Source: Nitrososphaera sp. UBA210 (lineage in GTDB: Archaea; Thermoproteota; Nitrososphaeria; Nitrososphaerales; Nitrososphaeraceae). From it: a DNA stretch of 14,477 bases. The stretch covers positions 1 through 14,477 of the forward strand of contig DADA01000021.1 of the NCBI GenBank assembly GCA_002494895.1, in the 5' to 3' direction. The notes below the pieces were generated by a model that was given only the letters and a program-made list of their open reading frames with translations, was not told the DNA's origin and did not search any database. Position 1 is the stretch's first letter. Each line of letters starts with the position of its first letter. Shown here piece by piece: positions 1-6,804 of the stretch. Position numbers and translations under genes: made by a program.

Positions 1-2
1 CA

Positions 3-1010
3 AAGAACCACTGGGAGGTGCCATCGACCCTTGAATCTGCAAGAAAGTGCGGCATGACCGTTGTTTTCGTCCCTACAGTAATAAAGTCAATCAATGACCA
101 CGAGCTGGGAGGCATTATCCGATACGCACAAAAACATCTAGACGTTGTTCACGCAGTAAACTTCCAGCCTGTATCGCTTACCGGCAGAATGACAAAGAAA
201 GAGCGCGAGAAATACAGAATCACGATTCCAGACTGCATTGAAAGGATTGAAGAGCAGACCGGCGGCGAAATCTCAAAGGACTCTTGGTTCCCGGTGCCTT
301 CGTGCATGCCCATGACCAACATCATTGAGGCATTCAGCAAAAAGCCAAAGTACGAGCTCTCGATACACTTTGCCTGCGGTGCGGGCACCTATGTTTTCGA
401 AGAGAGGGACACAAAGAAGCTGATACCGCTCACTTCGTTCGTAGACATCAAGGGCGTCCTTGAATACTTTGAAGAAAAGGCAGACGAGATAAAGTCAGGT
501 GCCAACAGGTACTGGGCAATGCTTGAAGTCGTCCGCAAGCTAAAGCAGTTCGTGAACAAGGAAAAACAGCCGCATGGCCTGGACCTTGCAAAAATGTTCT
601 CCAGCATCCTGCTAAAGAGGAACTTTGATTCCGTCGGCTCATGGCACGTAAGGTCGATGTTCCTTGGCATGATGCACTTCCAGGACAAGTACAACGAAGA
701 CCTTGAAAGGCTGCAGAGATGCGATATACACTACCTGACCCCTGACCTTAGAATCATCCCCTTCTGCGCGTTCAACGTGATTCCAGAATGGTACCGAGAC
801 AGAATTCAGAAAAAGTTCAGCATCCCTGTCGAAGAATGGGAGAAGGCTCACGGCCAGACACTCGAAGCGGGTCTCTACAGAGGCTTGATGAGACGTGGCA
901 AGCCAGAAGCCGAGATGGGCTGCGCAATGTCAGAAATGCACAAGGCAGCGGCTCAGGCGGCAGACGACCACAAGGGCGTCGAACTCCGCAACAGCATGGC
1001 TGGCGCGTAA
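3..1010 (+). CDS. tes: Tetraether lipid synthase-like radical SAM protein, C-terminal part (5' end outside the window)
   Basis: This is the last ~335 residues of a larger protein. The reading frame is open to the left edge (KNHWEVPSTLES...), so the GTG at 18 is an internal Val and not a start. The radical SAM CxxxCxxC core would lie upstream and is not visible. What remains matches my memory of the MJ0619/Tes family: NFQPVSLTG, SCMPM, FACGAGTYVF, RCDIHYLTP and PFCAFNVIPEWY near the end. Tes proteins join two archaeol lipids through their phytanyl tails to make membrane-spanning GDGT lipids. They carry extra iron clusters besides the SAM cluster, and the several downstream cysteines seen here fit that. 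The C-terminal tail (about the last 35 residues) is Ala- and charge-rich and looks non-catalytic. The family is fairly sure. Tes itself rather than a close paralogue is an inference, since archaea can carry more than one copy. Confidence 0.8.
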   Translation, partial: KNHWEVPSTLESARKCGMTVVFVPTVIKSINDHELGGIIRYAQKHLDVVHAVNFQPVSLTGRMTKKEREKYRITIPDCIERIEEQTGGEISKDSWFPVPSCMPMTNIIEAFSKKPKYELSIHFACGAGTYVFEERDTKKLIPLTSFVDIKGVLEYFEEKADEIKSGANRYWAMLEVVRKLKQFVNKEKQPHGLDLAKMFSSILLKRNFDSVGSWHVRSMFLGMMHFQDKYNEDLERLQRCDIHYLTPDLRIIPFCAFNVIPEWYRDRIQKKFSIPVEEWEKAHGQTLEAGLYRGLMRRGKPEAEMGCAMSEMHKAAAQAADDHKGVELRNSMAGA

Positions 1011-1026
1011 GCGCACTCTTTCCTTT

Positions 1027-1182
1027 TTACATTCTCTTTCTGTACCATTTGTAGATGTAATAGCCGACTCCGACAATAACTACCGCGACGACCAGCGGCC
1101 ACAGGAAATAGATGACAACGGCTGCAATGATAATGAGCGCGGCTACTATCAGGATGTCCAGAATGCCCAGGGACTTTGCCAT
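1027..1182 (-). CDS. 51-residue hydrophobic membrane protein
   Basis: A small frame runs from ATG at 1182 to TAA at 1027-1029 and encodes 51 residues. It starts MAKSLGILDILIVAALIII and ends in the basic tail KWYRKRM. Almost all of residues 7-44 is hydrophobic and is broken once by a Trp-Pro (28-29). That suggests either two short membrane helices forming a hairpin or one long bent helix, with the basic tail in the cytoplasm. It lies 35 nt downstream of the winged-helix membrane protein on the same strand and probably shares its transcript. AGGA lies just before the ATG, closer than a usual ribosome binding site. I do not recognise the family. Similar small membrane proteins are often subunits or stabilisers of larger membrane complexes, but nothing here proves a role. 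The frame is real-looking because hydrophobicity and the positive tail are coherent over its whole length. Confidence 0.6.
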   Translation of the reverse strand: MAKSLGILDILIVAALIIIAAVVIYFLWPLVVAVVIVGVGYYIYKWYRKRM

Positions 1183-1217
1183 CAATCCTATTCGCGCTTG
1201 ACCATCTGTAAACCTTT

Positions 1218-1760
1218 CTAAACGGATTGAGGATTACATTCTGGCTCTAGCAGTTCCAGCGCATGCCTGCCTTTTTCTGAAATGACATAGACCCTGCACG
1301 TGCCGACAAGCGCCCACTCTAATGCCAGCCCGAAGGCAAGCAGTCTTCTCATGTGCGAATCTACCGCCTTCCAGTCTATCCCAAGTTCGTGTGCCATCTG
1401 TAGCTTGTTCTTTGGCCGCAAAAGCGATCTTAGAATAACCGTCCTAGTCCTGCCACCTTTCATGTTCACAAGTAGCTCGAACGCCCCGCAGCAAAGGCCT
1501 CTTTCGGTCCACGAGTTCTTGGTCACGCCGCGCCAGACGGCGCGTTTTTCGGCCGCATAGCCCTCCACCGCAAGCTGGGGTCCGGCGATTTTTCTCGCCT
1601 GAAGGAACATCATTTGGTTTGCCAGGAGCACCTTGCTCGGATCTGCCCTGTACTGTGGCTGAAGTTCTGCTGCGCCAGACCTGTAGTTGACAAAAGCAGC
1701 ATGTGTAAGTGTCAGCGCGGTGAACAGAAACAATGCCAAGCTAAGCGCTTTTGTGCTCAT
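1218..1760 (-). CDS. Membrane-anchored winged-helix (ArsR-like) DNA-binding protein
   Basis: The protein has 180 residues from ATG 1760, chosen because GGAG lies at the right spacing upstream. The frame stays open further upstream, but the next ATG (1820) lacks such a site. Residues 5-24 (ALSLALFLFTALTLTHAAFV) form one membrane segment or signal anchor. Residues ~25-95 are a linker containing Cys90-Cys91. Residues ~97-172 read as a winged helix: TRTVILRSLLR (helix 1), KLQMAHELGIDWKAVDSHMRRL (helix-turn-helix), then a wing before ISEKGRHALELLE. The gene follows the Rieske gene by 74 nt on the same strand. For the C-terminal domain to touch DNA it must face the cytoplasm, so the N-terminus would have to be outside. 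Four cysteines (90, 91, 155, 175) leave room for redox sensing, which is speculation. The specific target is unknown. Confidence 0.75.
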   Translation of the reverse strand: MSTKALSLALFLFTALTLTHAAFVNYRSGAAELQPQYRADPSKVLLANQMMFLQARKIAGPQLAVEGYAAEKRAVWRGVTKNSWTERGLCCGAFELLVNMKGGRTRTVILRSLLRPKNKLQMAHELGIDWKAVDSHMRRLLAFGLALEWALVGTCRVYVISEKGRHALELLEPECNPQSV

Positions 1761-1834
1761 TTCAGGATTTCTCCTGTTCGGAGCGGTACCTAATGATGAG
1801 CAGATCGAAAATAAAAGCATTCGCAAGGTGCCTG

Positions 1835-2437
1835 CTAGACGACATACCTTCCGAATCCGATTATTCCGTTCTTGTGCAGGTCCCAGGTAGGCGGCAGGAT
1901 CCACAGGTCGCCTTTTGAATCGGCTTCGAGGTCAAGCCTGGGAAGCACGTTGCCGGGCGGCCCTTGAAGTGATGCCGGGCCTTGGAATGCCTTCCCGGTC
2001 GCTGGATCGTAAGTGCTGGCATGACAGGGACAATCACCGATCTTGCGTTCTGGATGGTAATTCCAGATGCACCAGAGGTGGACGCATATCCTGCTGTAGA
2101 GCCGAAATGCCGATACATCGTTAGTCTCGCCTCCCAGTTCGGCAGGCAGCCTTATCAAAAGCCAGGTACGGAACGCCTCCTTGTTTAGAGTGGCATCATC
2201 GGTCTTTGGATAAACGACCACCTCGGAGTGGTTGACGGAAAAAGTGGAGATGTTCGCCGGTTTTCCGTCTATTTCTACCCTCGCCTTTCCTGCTACGTTT
2301 AGGCGGTTGTTCGGAAGGAACTTGCCCCAGTCTACGAACGGGGTGAACGTCATTACCGTTCCAACCGCAGCCATCAGTTTGATGAAGTCGCGTCGGGTAG
2401 CCCTCCTGCCAGTTGCCGGATAATATCCACTGGCCAT
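1835..2437 (-). CDS. Rieske [2Fe-2S] iron-sulfur protein with TAT signal
   Basis: The 200-residue protein has a twin-arginine export signal (RRATRRDFIKLMAAVGT, residues 11-27), followed by a hydrophobic stretch likely to stay as a membrane anchor. Both Rieske cluster boxes are complete: box I is Cys118-x-His120 with Cys123 (CVHLWC), and box II is Cys136-x-Cys138-His139 (CPCHAS). Cys118, His120, Cys136 and His139 would bind the cluster, and Cys123-Cys138 would form the usual disulfide. The ends of the domain (GNVLPRLDL, LPP) also match the family. Such proteins carry electrons from quinol in a cytochrome bc-type complex on the outer side of the membrane. No cytochrome b gene is in the window. 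Downstream on the same strand are the membrane-anchored winged-helix protein and the 51-residue membrane protein. Translation probably starts leaderless from the TATA box at 2461-2470. Confidence 0.93.
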   Translation of the reverse strand: MASGYYPATGRRATRRDFIKLMAAVGTVMTFTPFVDWGKFLPNNRLNVAGKARVEIDGKPANISTFSVNHSEVVVYPKTDDATLNKEAFRTWLLIRLPAELGGETNDVSAFRLYSRICVHLWCIWNYHPERKIGDCPCHASTYDPATGKAFQGPASLQGPPGNVLPRLDLEADSKGDLWILPPTWDLHKNGIIGFGRYVV

Positions 2438-2460
2438 GCAAGGAATACTTGTCGCCCGGC

Positions 2461-2470
2461 CGATATATCA
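2461..2470 (-). promoter_or_regulatory. TATA box of the Rieske gene
   Basis: On the minus strand this reads TGATATATCG, centred about 29 bases before the ATG at 2437. That is the expected position for a leaderless archaeal transcript. No Shine-Dalgarno sequence precedes the ATG, which agrees with a leaderless start. Confidence 0.6.
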
Positions 2471-2496
2471 CTTGATCCAATCGATTGGACTAAGTG
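2469..2496. promoter_or_regulatory. 28-bp palindromic operator candidate between divergent promoters
   Basis: The half-sites are CACTT-GA-TCCAATC and, on the other strand, CACTT-AG-TCCAATC. Twelve of 14 positions pair and the central 14 bp are perfect (TCCAATCGATTGGA). The site touches the Rieske TATA box on its upstream (BRE) side, in the 134-bp region shared with the divergent M3 peptidase gene. There is no natural loop at its centre, so a site for a dimeric DNA-binding protein is more likely than an RNA hairpin. The regulator is unknown. Confidence 0.6.
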
Positions 2497-2559
2497 TTAA
2501 ATAATGATCTTGTTTGGACCCAATCCCGAGCTCAAGATTAAAATTGGAAGTATAGGGAC

Positions 2560-2563
2560 GAGG
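2560..2563 (+). promoter_or_regulatory. Ribosome binding site deciding the GTG start of the M3 peptidase
   Basis: GAGG lies 8 bases before the GTG at 2572. The frame is closed by TAA at 2539-2541 and contains no ATG in between, so GTG is the best start. Confidence 0.5.
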
Positions 2564-2571
2564 ATACTGCC

Positions 2572-4020
2572 GTGAACCTTGAGCAATGGTGCCAACTTGA
2601 CGAAAAGATTTACAGCGCAGACTCGGACGAGCGCTTTAAGCAATATGCGGGGCTTCAACACAGCGAAAAAATGATCGAACAACTGGCTGAAATGAAAAAT
2701 CGCAATGCCAAGATGTTCCTAAACTTTTTTTCAGGTCCACGGGAACTCTACCTGTCATCGATCGAGAATATCGCCGACTCGTCAGCGAAAAAGCTGGAAC
2801 TCCAGCTGTTCAAGATGCGCAATGAAAAGATAGTATCTTCGCGCCATAGATTTGGCAGTTCTCCGGTCAACTGGAGCACCTGGAGGCAGTTCAACAACAT
2901 AGAAAAGGACTCTGCGAAAAGAAAGCAGGTTTTTGACGAATTCATCGTCAAGACAAAGCACGTCGCGCCTGTCATCAGGCAGCGCTTTGCCATGATAGGA
3001 GACGTTTACAGGGAACATTCAAAGAACAAAATGAGTCCTCTTGATGGATATCTAGAGAATGAAAAGATTTCCCATTCCGAACTGGTCGACTTTGTGAAAT
3101 CGATGGGCCGCCAGGCAAGAAAGCCCTTTCAGGAATCGCTGAGGATGATTTCAAGAAAAGTTCTTGGAAGGGAAGCAGACTATTACGACGACTTTTATTT
3201 TTTCCGCAATCGCGTCTTTGGGGATTTGGAGAAGCGTTTCTCAAGACTGAGTCCACCCGACCAGGTCAGGCGGACGCTCGAAGGGATGGGCTTTAACCTC
3301 TCCAGCATAGCGTTTGACACCGAGAATCGGAAGGAAAAGTATCCCTCGCCAATCTGTTTTTTTGTACAGGTCCCGACGGACATACGGGTTCTCTACAAGA
3401 GTGAAAGCCCGTACTTTGACCTGCAAGGGTGCTATCACGAAATGGGACACGCTGTCCACGCATCGTCTATCAACCCAAGCGCCAAGTACTGGGAAAGGTA
3501 CGGCTTTTCGATGGGAGTCGCCGAGATCTTTTCGATATTCCTCGAGCGCTTGACAAAGAACAGGCGCTACCTGACATCGATCGGGATTCAGGATGAAAAA
3601 GCACTCGACGAGATCGAAACGCGGAACAGCTTTATGGAACTCTTTTTCGTGACCTTTTATGCCGCCAACTCGTTGATGAAGGCAGAGTTCTGGCGCAAAA
3701 AGCTATCGATTACCAAGGCAAGCGAACTTTATGCCAAGCTCATCAAGGAATACACCGGGTTTGAGATGCCCGGCGAATACTGGATGCTCCACCACATACT
3801 GCCTGATGCGATAATGTACGTCCCGAGCTACCTGCTGGCGGCAGTACGGGCTGCGGAGCTGGATAGCCATCTGCAGGGCACTTTTGGAGAGGATTGGTGG
3901 ACCCAAGAGTCTGCTGGACGGCATATCCGGGAAATAATGGAGCCTGGCGCGAGCATCGAGCTCGCTAGATTTTCAAAGTCGGACGCCAGCCTGTTCATGA
4001 ACGAAATAACAGGCTTTTAA
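2572..4020 (+). CDS. M3-family zinc metallopeptidase (oligoendopeptidase F-like)
   Basis: The 482-residue soluble protein has the M3 zinc site in the form YHEMGHAVHASS: His289 and His293 would bind zinc, Glu290 would be the catalytic base, and the trailing His296 is typical of the family. Glu318 in GVAEIFSIFLERL is the likely third zinc ligand, about 25 residues downstream as expected. The rest is predicted to be mostly helical, as in the M3 thimet-oligopeptidase/PepF fold, where a deep channel restricts substrates to short peptides. At 482 residues it is shorter than typical PepF (~560-600), mainly at the N-terminus. No signal peptide is visible, so a cytoplasmic role in peptide turnover is likely. 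It could act downstream of the proteasome, whose beta gene converges on it with a 4-nt overlap, but that pairing may be chance. The start is GTG with GAGG upstream. Confidence 0.87.
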   Translation: MNLEQWCQLDEKIYSADSDERFKQYAGLQHSEKMIEQLAEMKNRNAKMFLNFFSGPRELYLSSIENIADSSAKKLELQLFKMRNEKIVSSRHRFGSSPVNWSTWRQFNNIEKDSAKRKQVFDEFIVKTKHVAPVIRQRFAMIGDVYREHSKNKMSPLDGYLENEKISHSELVDFVKSMGRQARKPFQESLRMISRKVLGREADYYDDFYFFRNRVFGDLEKRFSRLSPPDQVRRTLEGMGFNLSSIAFDTENRKEKYPSPICFFVQVPTDIRVLYKSESPYFDLQGCYHEMGHAVHASSINPSAKYWERYGFSMGVAEIFSIFLERLTKNRRYLTSIGIQDEKALDEIETRNSFMELFFVTFYAANSLMKAEFWRKKLSITKASELYAKLIKEYTGFEMPGEYWMLHHILPDAIMYVPSYLLAAVRAAELDSHLQGTFGEDWWTQESAGRHIREIMEPGASIELARFSKSDASLFMNEITGF

Positions 4021-4676
4021 TAGACTACGCCCACGACGCTTTTTTCTTCCTTTGAAAGCTCGCGGTAGCCGTCCTTGTCGATGATGACCACATTGATGCT
4101 ATCACCCGTCCCGGCGTTCCTTCTGATTGCGGCAGCAATGGCCTGCATTGCCACTTTGTAAGCATCATTCACTCCCATGTTGTCCTTGTACTCTGACTCT
4201 AGGTAGCCGTACGCAACAGGAGATCCGCTGCCCGTGGAGATGAATTTCTCGGTGGTCATAGAACCGAACAGGTCAATGTTGTGGATCTGGCTGCCCTCCT
4301 CCTTTGTATATCCTGCCATAATGATCTGCACGTAGTACGGGAAATACCTCTGGTTGAAGAGGATGTTTGAGCAAAGCCTGGCCGCTGACTTTACCGGCAT
4401 TAGCTCTTTGTTCTGAAACCTGTAAATATTGGCGTTATATCGCATAGTGTCAACAAGGTTCTGCGCGTCCGCGACTCCGCCTGCGATGGTCATCGCAAGG
4501 TGCGCGTCGACCTTTTGAATCTTCATGACATGCCTGTCGGCGATAAACAGACCCGCGCTGGCGCGCGTGTCGGCGGCAAGCACCACTCCGTCCTTGCAGG
4601 TCAATGCACAAGTAGTGGTTCCCTTCTTGATCTGGCCAGCTATGAAATCCGGATACCGCTTGTCTTGAGGATGCAT
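4017..4676 (-). CDS. psmB: 20S proteasome beta subunit
   Basis: This is the catalytic beta subunit of the archaeal 20S proteasome. It is 219 residues from ATG 4676, which I prefer to a TTG at 4694 because the TATA box lies 33 bases before the ATG and too close to the TTG. A 19-residue propeptide ends at KKG, and self-cleavage would expose Thr20 (GTTTCAL) as the N-terminal nucleophile. The other catalytic residues fall exactly in place: Asp17 (AADTRAS) and Lys33 (HVMK) in mature numbering, plus STGSGSP and GTGDSINV later. Typical family signatures MTIAGGVADAQ and YGYLESEYK are present. Thaumarchaea often have two beta subunits. The complete active site here indicates a catalytic one. The stop codon overlaps the convergent M3 peptidase gene by 4 nt (4017-4020). 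Confidence 0.96.
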   Translation of the reverse strand: MHPQDKRYPDFIAGQIKKGTTTCALTCKDGVVLAADTRASAGLFIADRHVMKIQKVDAHLAMTIAGGVADAQNLVDTMRYNANIYRFQNKELMPVKSAARLCSNILFNQRYFPYYVQIIMAGYTKEEGSQIHNIDLFGSMTTEKFISTGSGSPVAYGYLESEYKDNMGVNDAYKVAMQAIAAAIRRNAGTGDSINVVIIDKDGYRELSKEEKSVVGVVY

Positions 4677-4705
4677 ATACGAAATTCCAGTCAAGCCTTA
4701 CCTGA

Positions 4706-4712
4706 TTTAAAA
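4706..4712 (-). promoter_or_regulatory. TATA box of psmB
   Basis: On the minus strand this reads TTTTAAA, centred ~33 bases before the ATG at 4676. It predicts a leader of only about six bases. Confidence 0.5.
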
Positions 4713-4756
4713 CTATCTACATCAAGTTCTGTTGAAAGCAGGGAGTTATAGTTGAA

Positions 4757-5227
4757 TTATGGGGGTTCAACTAGGCGTCTGCTTGGAGCAATTTCAATTG
4801 TTTTTGCATCAGCCTCGAGTGGAATTGCAGCTATCGCCTCAAGCTCCGTATACTCCCATCTTACTTGTTGCTCTCCAACTTCATCCACGAACACCATGAG
4901 CGTATCTCCAAAATGATATCCTTCTGGCCGCTGCTGGTTTTCCAATTGCTCAAGCAGATGTTCATGGAAACGGATTCTCAATTCAGTGTCTTGGGATGCG
5001 TCGATTATCATCAGTACGGAAGATGCATTCCAGTCAACTTCAAAGCTGAGCACTTTTGATTCTATGTCAGAAAACCGATAATAGGTCGTGAGTCCGAAGT
5101 CACTTATGAATACAGTTGTAGATTCTTCCTTCGGTGTCAGCGGCGCAAAAATTGTTGCAAATAGAGCTACGAATGCAATGCCTGTGGCCAGACCAGCTAT
5201 AACGGCTAGAATCGAGTCATCTGACAC
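4757..5227 (-). CDS. Membrane-anchored protein of unknown function
   Basis: The 156-residue protein starts with GTG at 5227. A stop codon lies two codons upstream, so no longer N-terminus is possible. Residues ~6-30 (ILAVIAGLATGIAFVALFAT) form a single N-terminal membrane helix preceded by an acidic MSDDS. Residues 35-156 are soluble, mixed strand and helix, with many acidic residues and no cysteine, and probably lie outside the cell. I recognise no domain. The layout, one anchor plus a small extracytoplasmic domain, is common among archaeal hypothetical proteins. The gene is upstream of psmB on the same strand with an 80-nt gap, but psmB has its own TATA box, so no functional link is implied. 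It diverges from leuC. Confidence 0.7.
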   Translation of the reverse strand: MSDDSILAVIAGLATGIAFVALFATIFAPLTPKEESTTVFISDFGLTTYYRFSDIESKVLSFEVDWNASSVLMIIDASQDTELRIRFHEHLLEQLENQQRPEGYHFGDTLMVFVDEVGEQQVRWEYTELEAIAAIPLEADAKTIEIAPSRRLVEPP

Positions 5228-5263
5228 AATTCAACAATCGCCATTATTCCATACTTGAACTTT

Positions 5264-5315
5264 CTGCAATCGTAATCATTGCAGCTTTATCCGATAATAT
5301 CTTTGCAATCTGCAA
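5264..5315. promoter_or_regulatory. Cluster of inverted TGCAA motifs upstream of leuC
   Basis: CTGCAAT (5264-5270) and ATTGCAG (5278-5284) form a perfect 7-bp inverted repeat with a 7-nt spacer. TTGCA-atc-TGCAA follows at 5303-5315. The sites lie 40-90 bases upstream of the leuC TATA box and next to the start of the divergent gene. They could be operators for a leucine- or Lrp-type regulator. That is inference from position only. Confidence 0.3.
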
Positions 5316-5352
5316 GCCAGTCAGAAGCCCCCGAAACTCTGCATCCTGCTGG

Positions 5353-5360
5353 TTTTATAT
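5353..5360 (+). promoter_or_regulatory. TATA box of the leuC operon
   Basis: The sequence TTTTATAT is centred ~32 bases before the TTG start codon at 5389. This gives a very short leader and supports that start. Confidence 0.55.
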
Positions 5361-5388
5361 CACCCTTTGGACGTTTTTTCTACGCGGC

Positions 5389-6804
5389 TTGCAGGCAAGT
5401 ACAATATTTGAGAAGGTATGGAAGAACCACGTCGTGCACCAGAAAGAGAATGGGCCATCGCTTCTCTACATCGACCGGCACCTCGTGCATGAAGTCACTT
5501 CTCCCCAGGCATTTGATGGGCTCAGGACGAACAACAGACGAGTTAGAAGGCCCGACCTTACGTTTGCAACGATGGACCACAACGTGCCCACGAGCGACAG
5601 GTCGCTTCCGATAGTCGACCAGATATCGTCTGTGCAGATCCAGACGCTTGCACGGAATTGCAAGGAATTTGGCATCACGCTTTTTGACATGGACAGCCCC
5701 GATCAGGGGATCGTCCATGTAATTGGGCCCGAGCTGGGGCTTACACTTCCGGGGACAACCATAGTCTGCGGCGACAGCCACACCTCTACCCACGGAGCCT
5801 TTGGCGCATTTGCTCTCGGAGTCGGCACGAGTGAAGTGGAACACGTTCTTGCCACCCAGTGCATGTGGATGGACAAGCCCATGACCTTTGCCGTCAATAT
5901 CAGCGGAAGGCGCAGGAATCCGCACGCAGTGACAGCCAAGGACATCATGCTCTTTGTCATCCGCTCGATAGGGACTGCCGGCGGCACTGGTTCGGTGCTG
6001 GAGTATAGGGGTGACTCGATCTCAGATCTTTCGATGGAAAACAGGATGACTATCTGCAACATGTCCATAGAGGCAGGAGCAAGAGCGGGGCTAGTGGCGC
6101 CGGACGACAAGACGTTTGAATTCATAAGAGGAAAGAGGTATGCACCCAAGGCAGAGCAATTCGAGAAAGCGATCGAATACTGGAAGAGCCTTTCAACGGA
6201 CCCAAACGCAAGATTTGACAGATCCATAGACTTTGACATAAGTTCACTTGCTCCGCAGGTGAGCTGGGGCACCAACCCGGGCATGGTAGCCGACGTGACA
6301 GGCCAGGTTCCCCAGCCAGACGAATACGCAAAGGGAAATGAAAACGAGCGCAAGGCAGCATTGCGCGCCCTTGAATACATGGCACTTGAACCGGGAGTTC
6401 CGATTACCGACATCAGGGTTGACAGGGTATTCATCGGGTCGTGCACCAATTCCAGGCTTGAGGATCTCGCAGAAGCGTCTGTAATAGTGAAGGGAAGGCA
6501 CGTCTCGCCAACAGTGAGGGCGATGGTCGTCCCAGGGTCGCAGCGCGTAAAACTCGCCGCAGAACAGCTCGGGCTTGACAGGATCTTCAAGGAAGCTGGC
6601 TTTGAATGGCGGGAATCCGGCTGCAGCATGTGCCTGGGCATGAACCCTGATATACTATCTTCTGGCGAGCGCTGCGCAAGCACTTCAAACCGCAATTTCG
6701 AGGGCCGGCAGGGAGCCGGTGGAAGGACGCACCTGGTAAGCCCGGTAATGGCGGCAGCTGCTGCAGTCGAGGGACGGTTCGTCGATGTGAGGGAGTGGCT
6801 CTAG
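5389..6804 (+). CDS. leuC: 3-isopropylmalate dehydratase large subunit
   Basis: LeuC forms the large subunit of isopropylmalate isomerase, which converts 2-isopropylmalate to 3-isopropylmalate in leucine biosynthesis through a [4Fe-4S] cluster. The protein has 471 residues. The cluster ligands are all present: Cys352 (GSCTNS) and Cys412 and Cys415 (GCSMCLG). Other aconitase-family signatures are TMDHNVPT (61-68), the block GDSHTSTHGAFGAFALGVGT (128-147) and the C-terminal STSNRNFEGRQG. The length and these signatures match the bacterial-type LeuC rather than the ~420-residue archaeal LeuC/homoaconitase type. The start is TTG at 5389: no ATG or GTG lies in frame upstream nearby, MQASTIFEKVWKNHVV fits the family N-terminus, and the TATA box is correctly placed. 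LeuD follows with no gap. Confidence 0.96.
   Translation: MQASTIFEKVWKNHVVHQKENGPSLLYIDRHLVHEVTSPQAFDGLRTNNRRVRRPDLTFATMDHNVPTSDRSLPIVDQISSVQIQTLARNCKEFGITLFDMDSPDQGIVHVIGPELGLTLPGTTIVCGDSHTSTHGAFGAFALGVGTSEVEHVLATQCMWMDKPMTFAVNISGRRRNPHAVTAKDIMLFVIRSIGTAGGTGSVLEYRGDSISDLSMENRMTICNMSIEAGARAGLVAPDDKTFEFIRGKRYAPKAEQFEKAIEYWKSLSTDPNARFDRSIDFDISSLAPQVSWGTNPGMVADVTGQVPQPDEYAKGNENERKAALRALEYMALEPGVPITDIRVDRVFIGSCTNSRLEDLAEASVIVKGRHVSPTVRAMVVPGSQRVKLAAEQLGLDRIFKEAGFEWRESGCSMCLGMNPDILSSGERCASTSNRNFEGRQGAGGRTHLVSPVMAAAAAVEGRFVDVREWL
6791..6795 (+). promoter_or_regulatory. Ribosome binding site of leuD inside leuC
   Basis: GGGAG within the last codons of leuC lies 9 bases before the leuD TTG start at 6805. 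It supports that unusual start codon and translational coupling to leuC. Confidence 0.5.

Noticed and set aside
788..1221. Plus-strand frames overlapping the end of the Tes-like gene and reaching 1221
   Set aside because: They are out-of-frame shadows of the Tes-like gene and antisense of the 51-residue membrane protein, with Arg/Gln-rich junk composition.
5703..6695. Long minus-strand frame (330 codons) opposite leuC
   Set aside because: It is fully antisense to a clear leuC gene, its translation is Ser/Pro/Leu-rich with no family resemblance, and it mirrors leuC codon structure.
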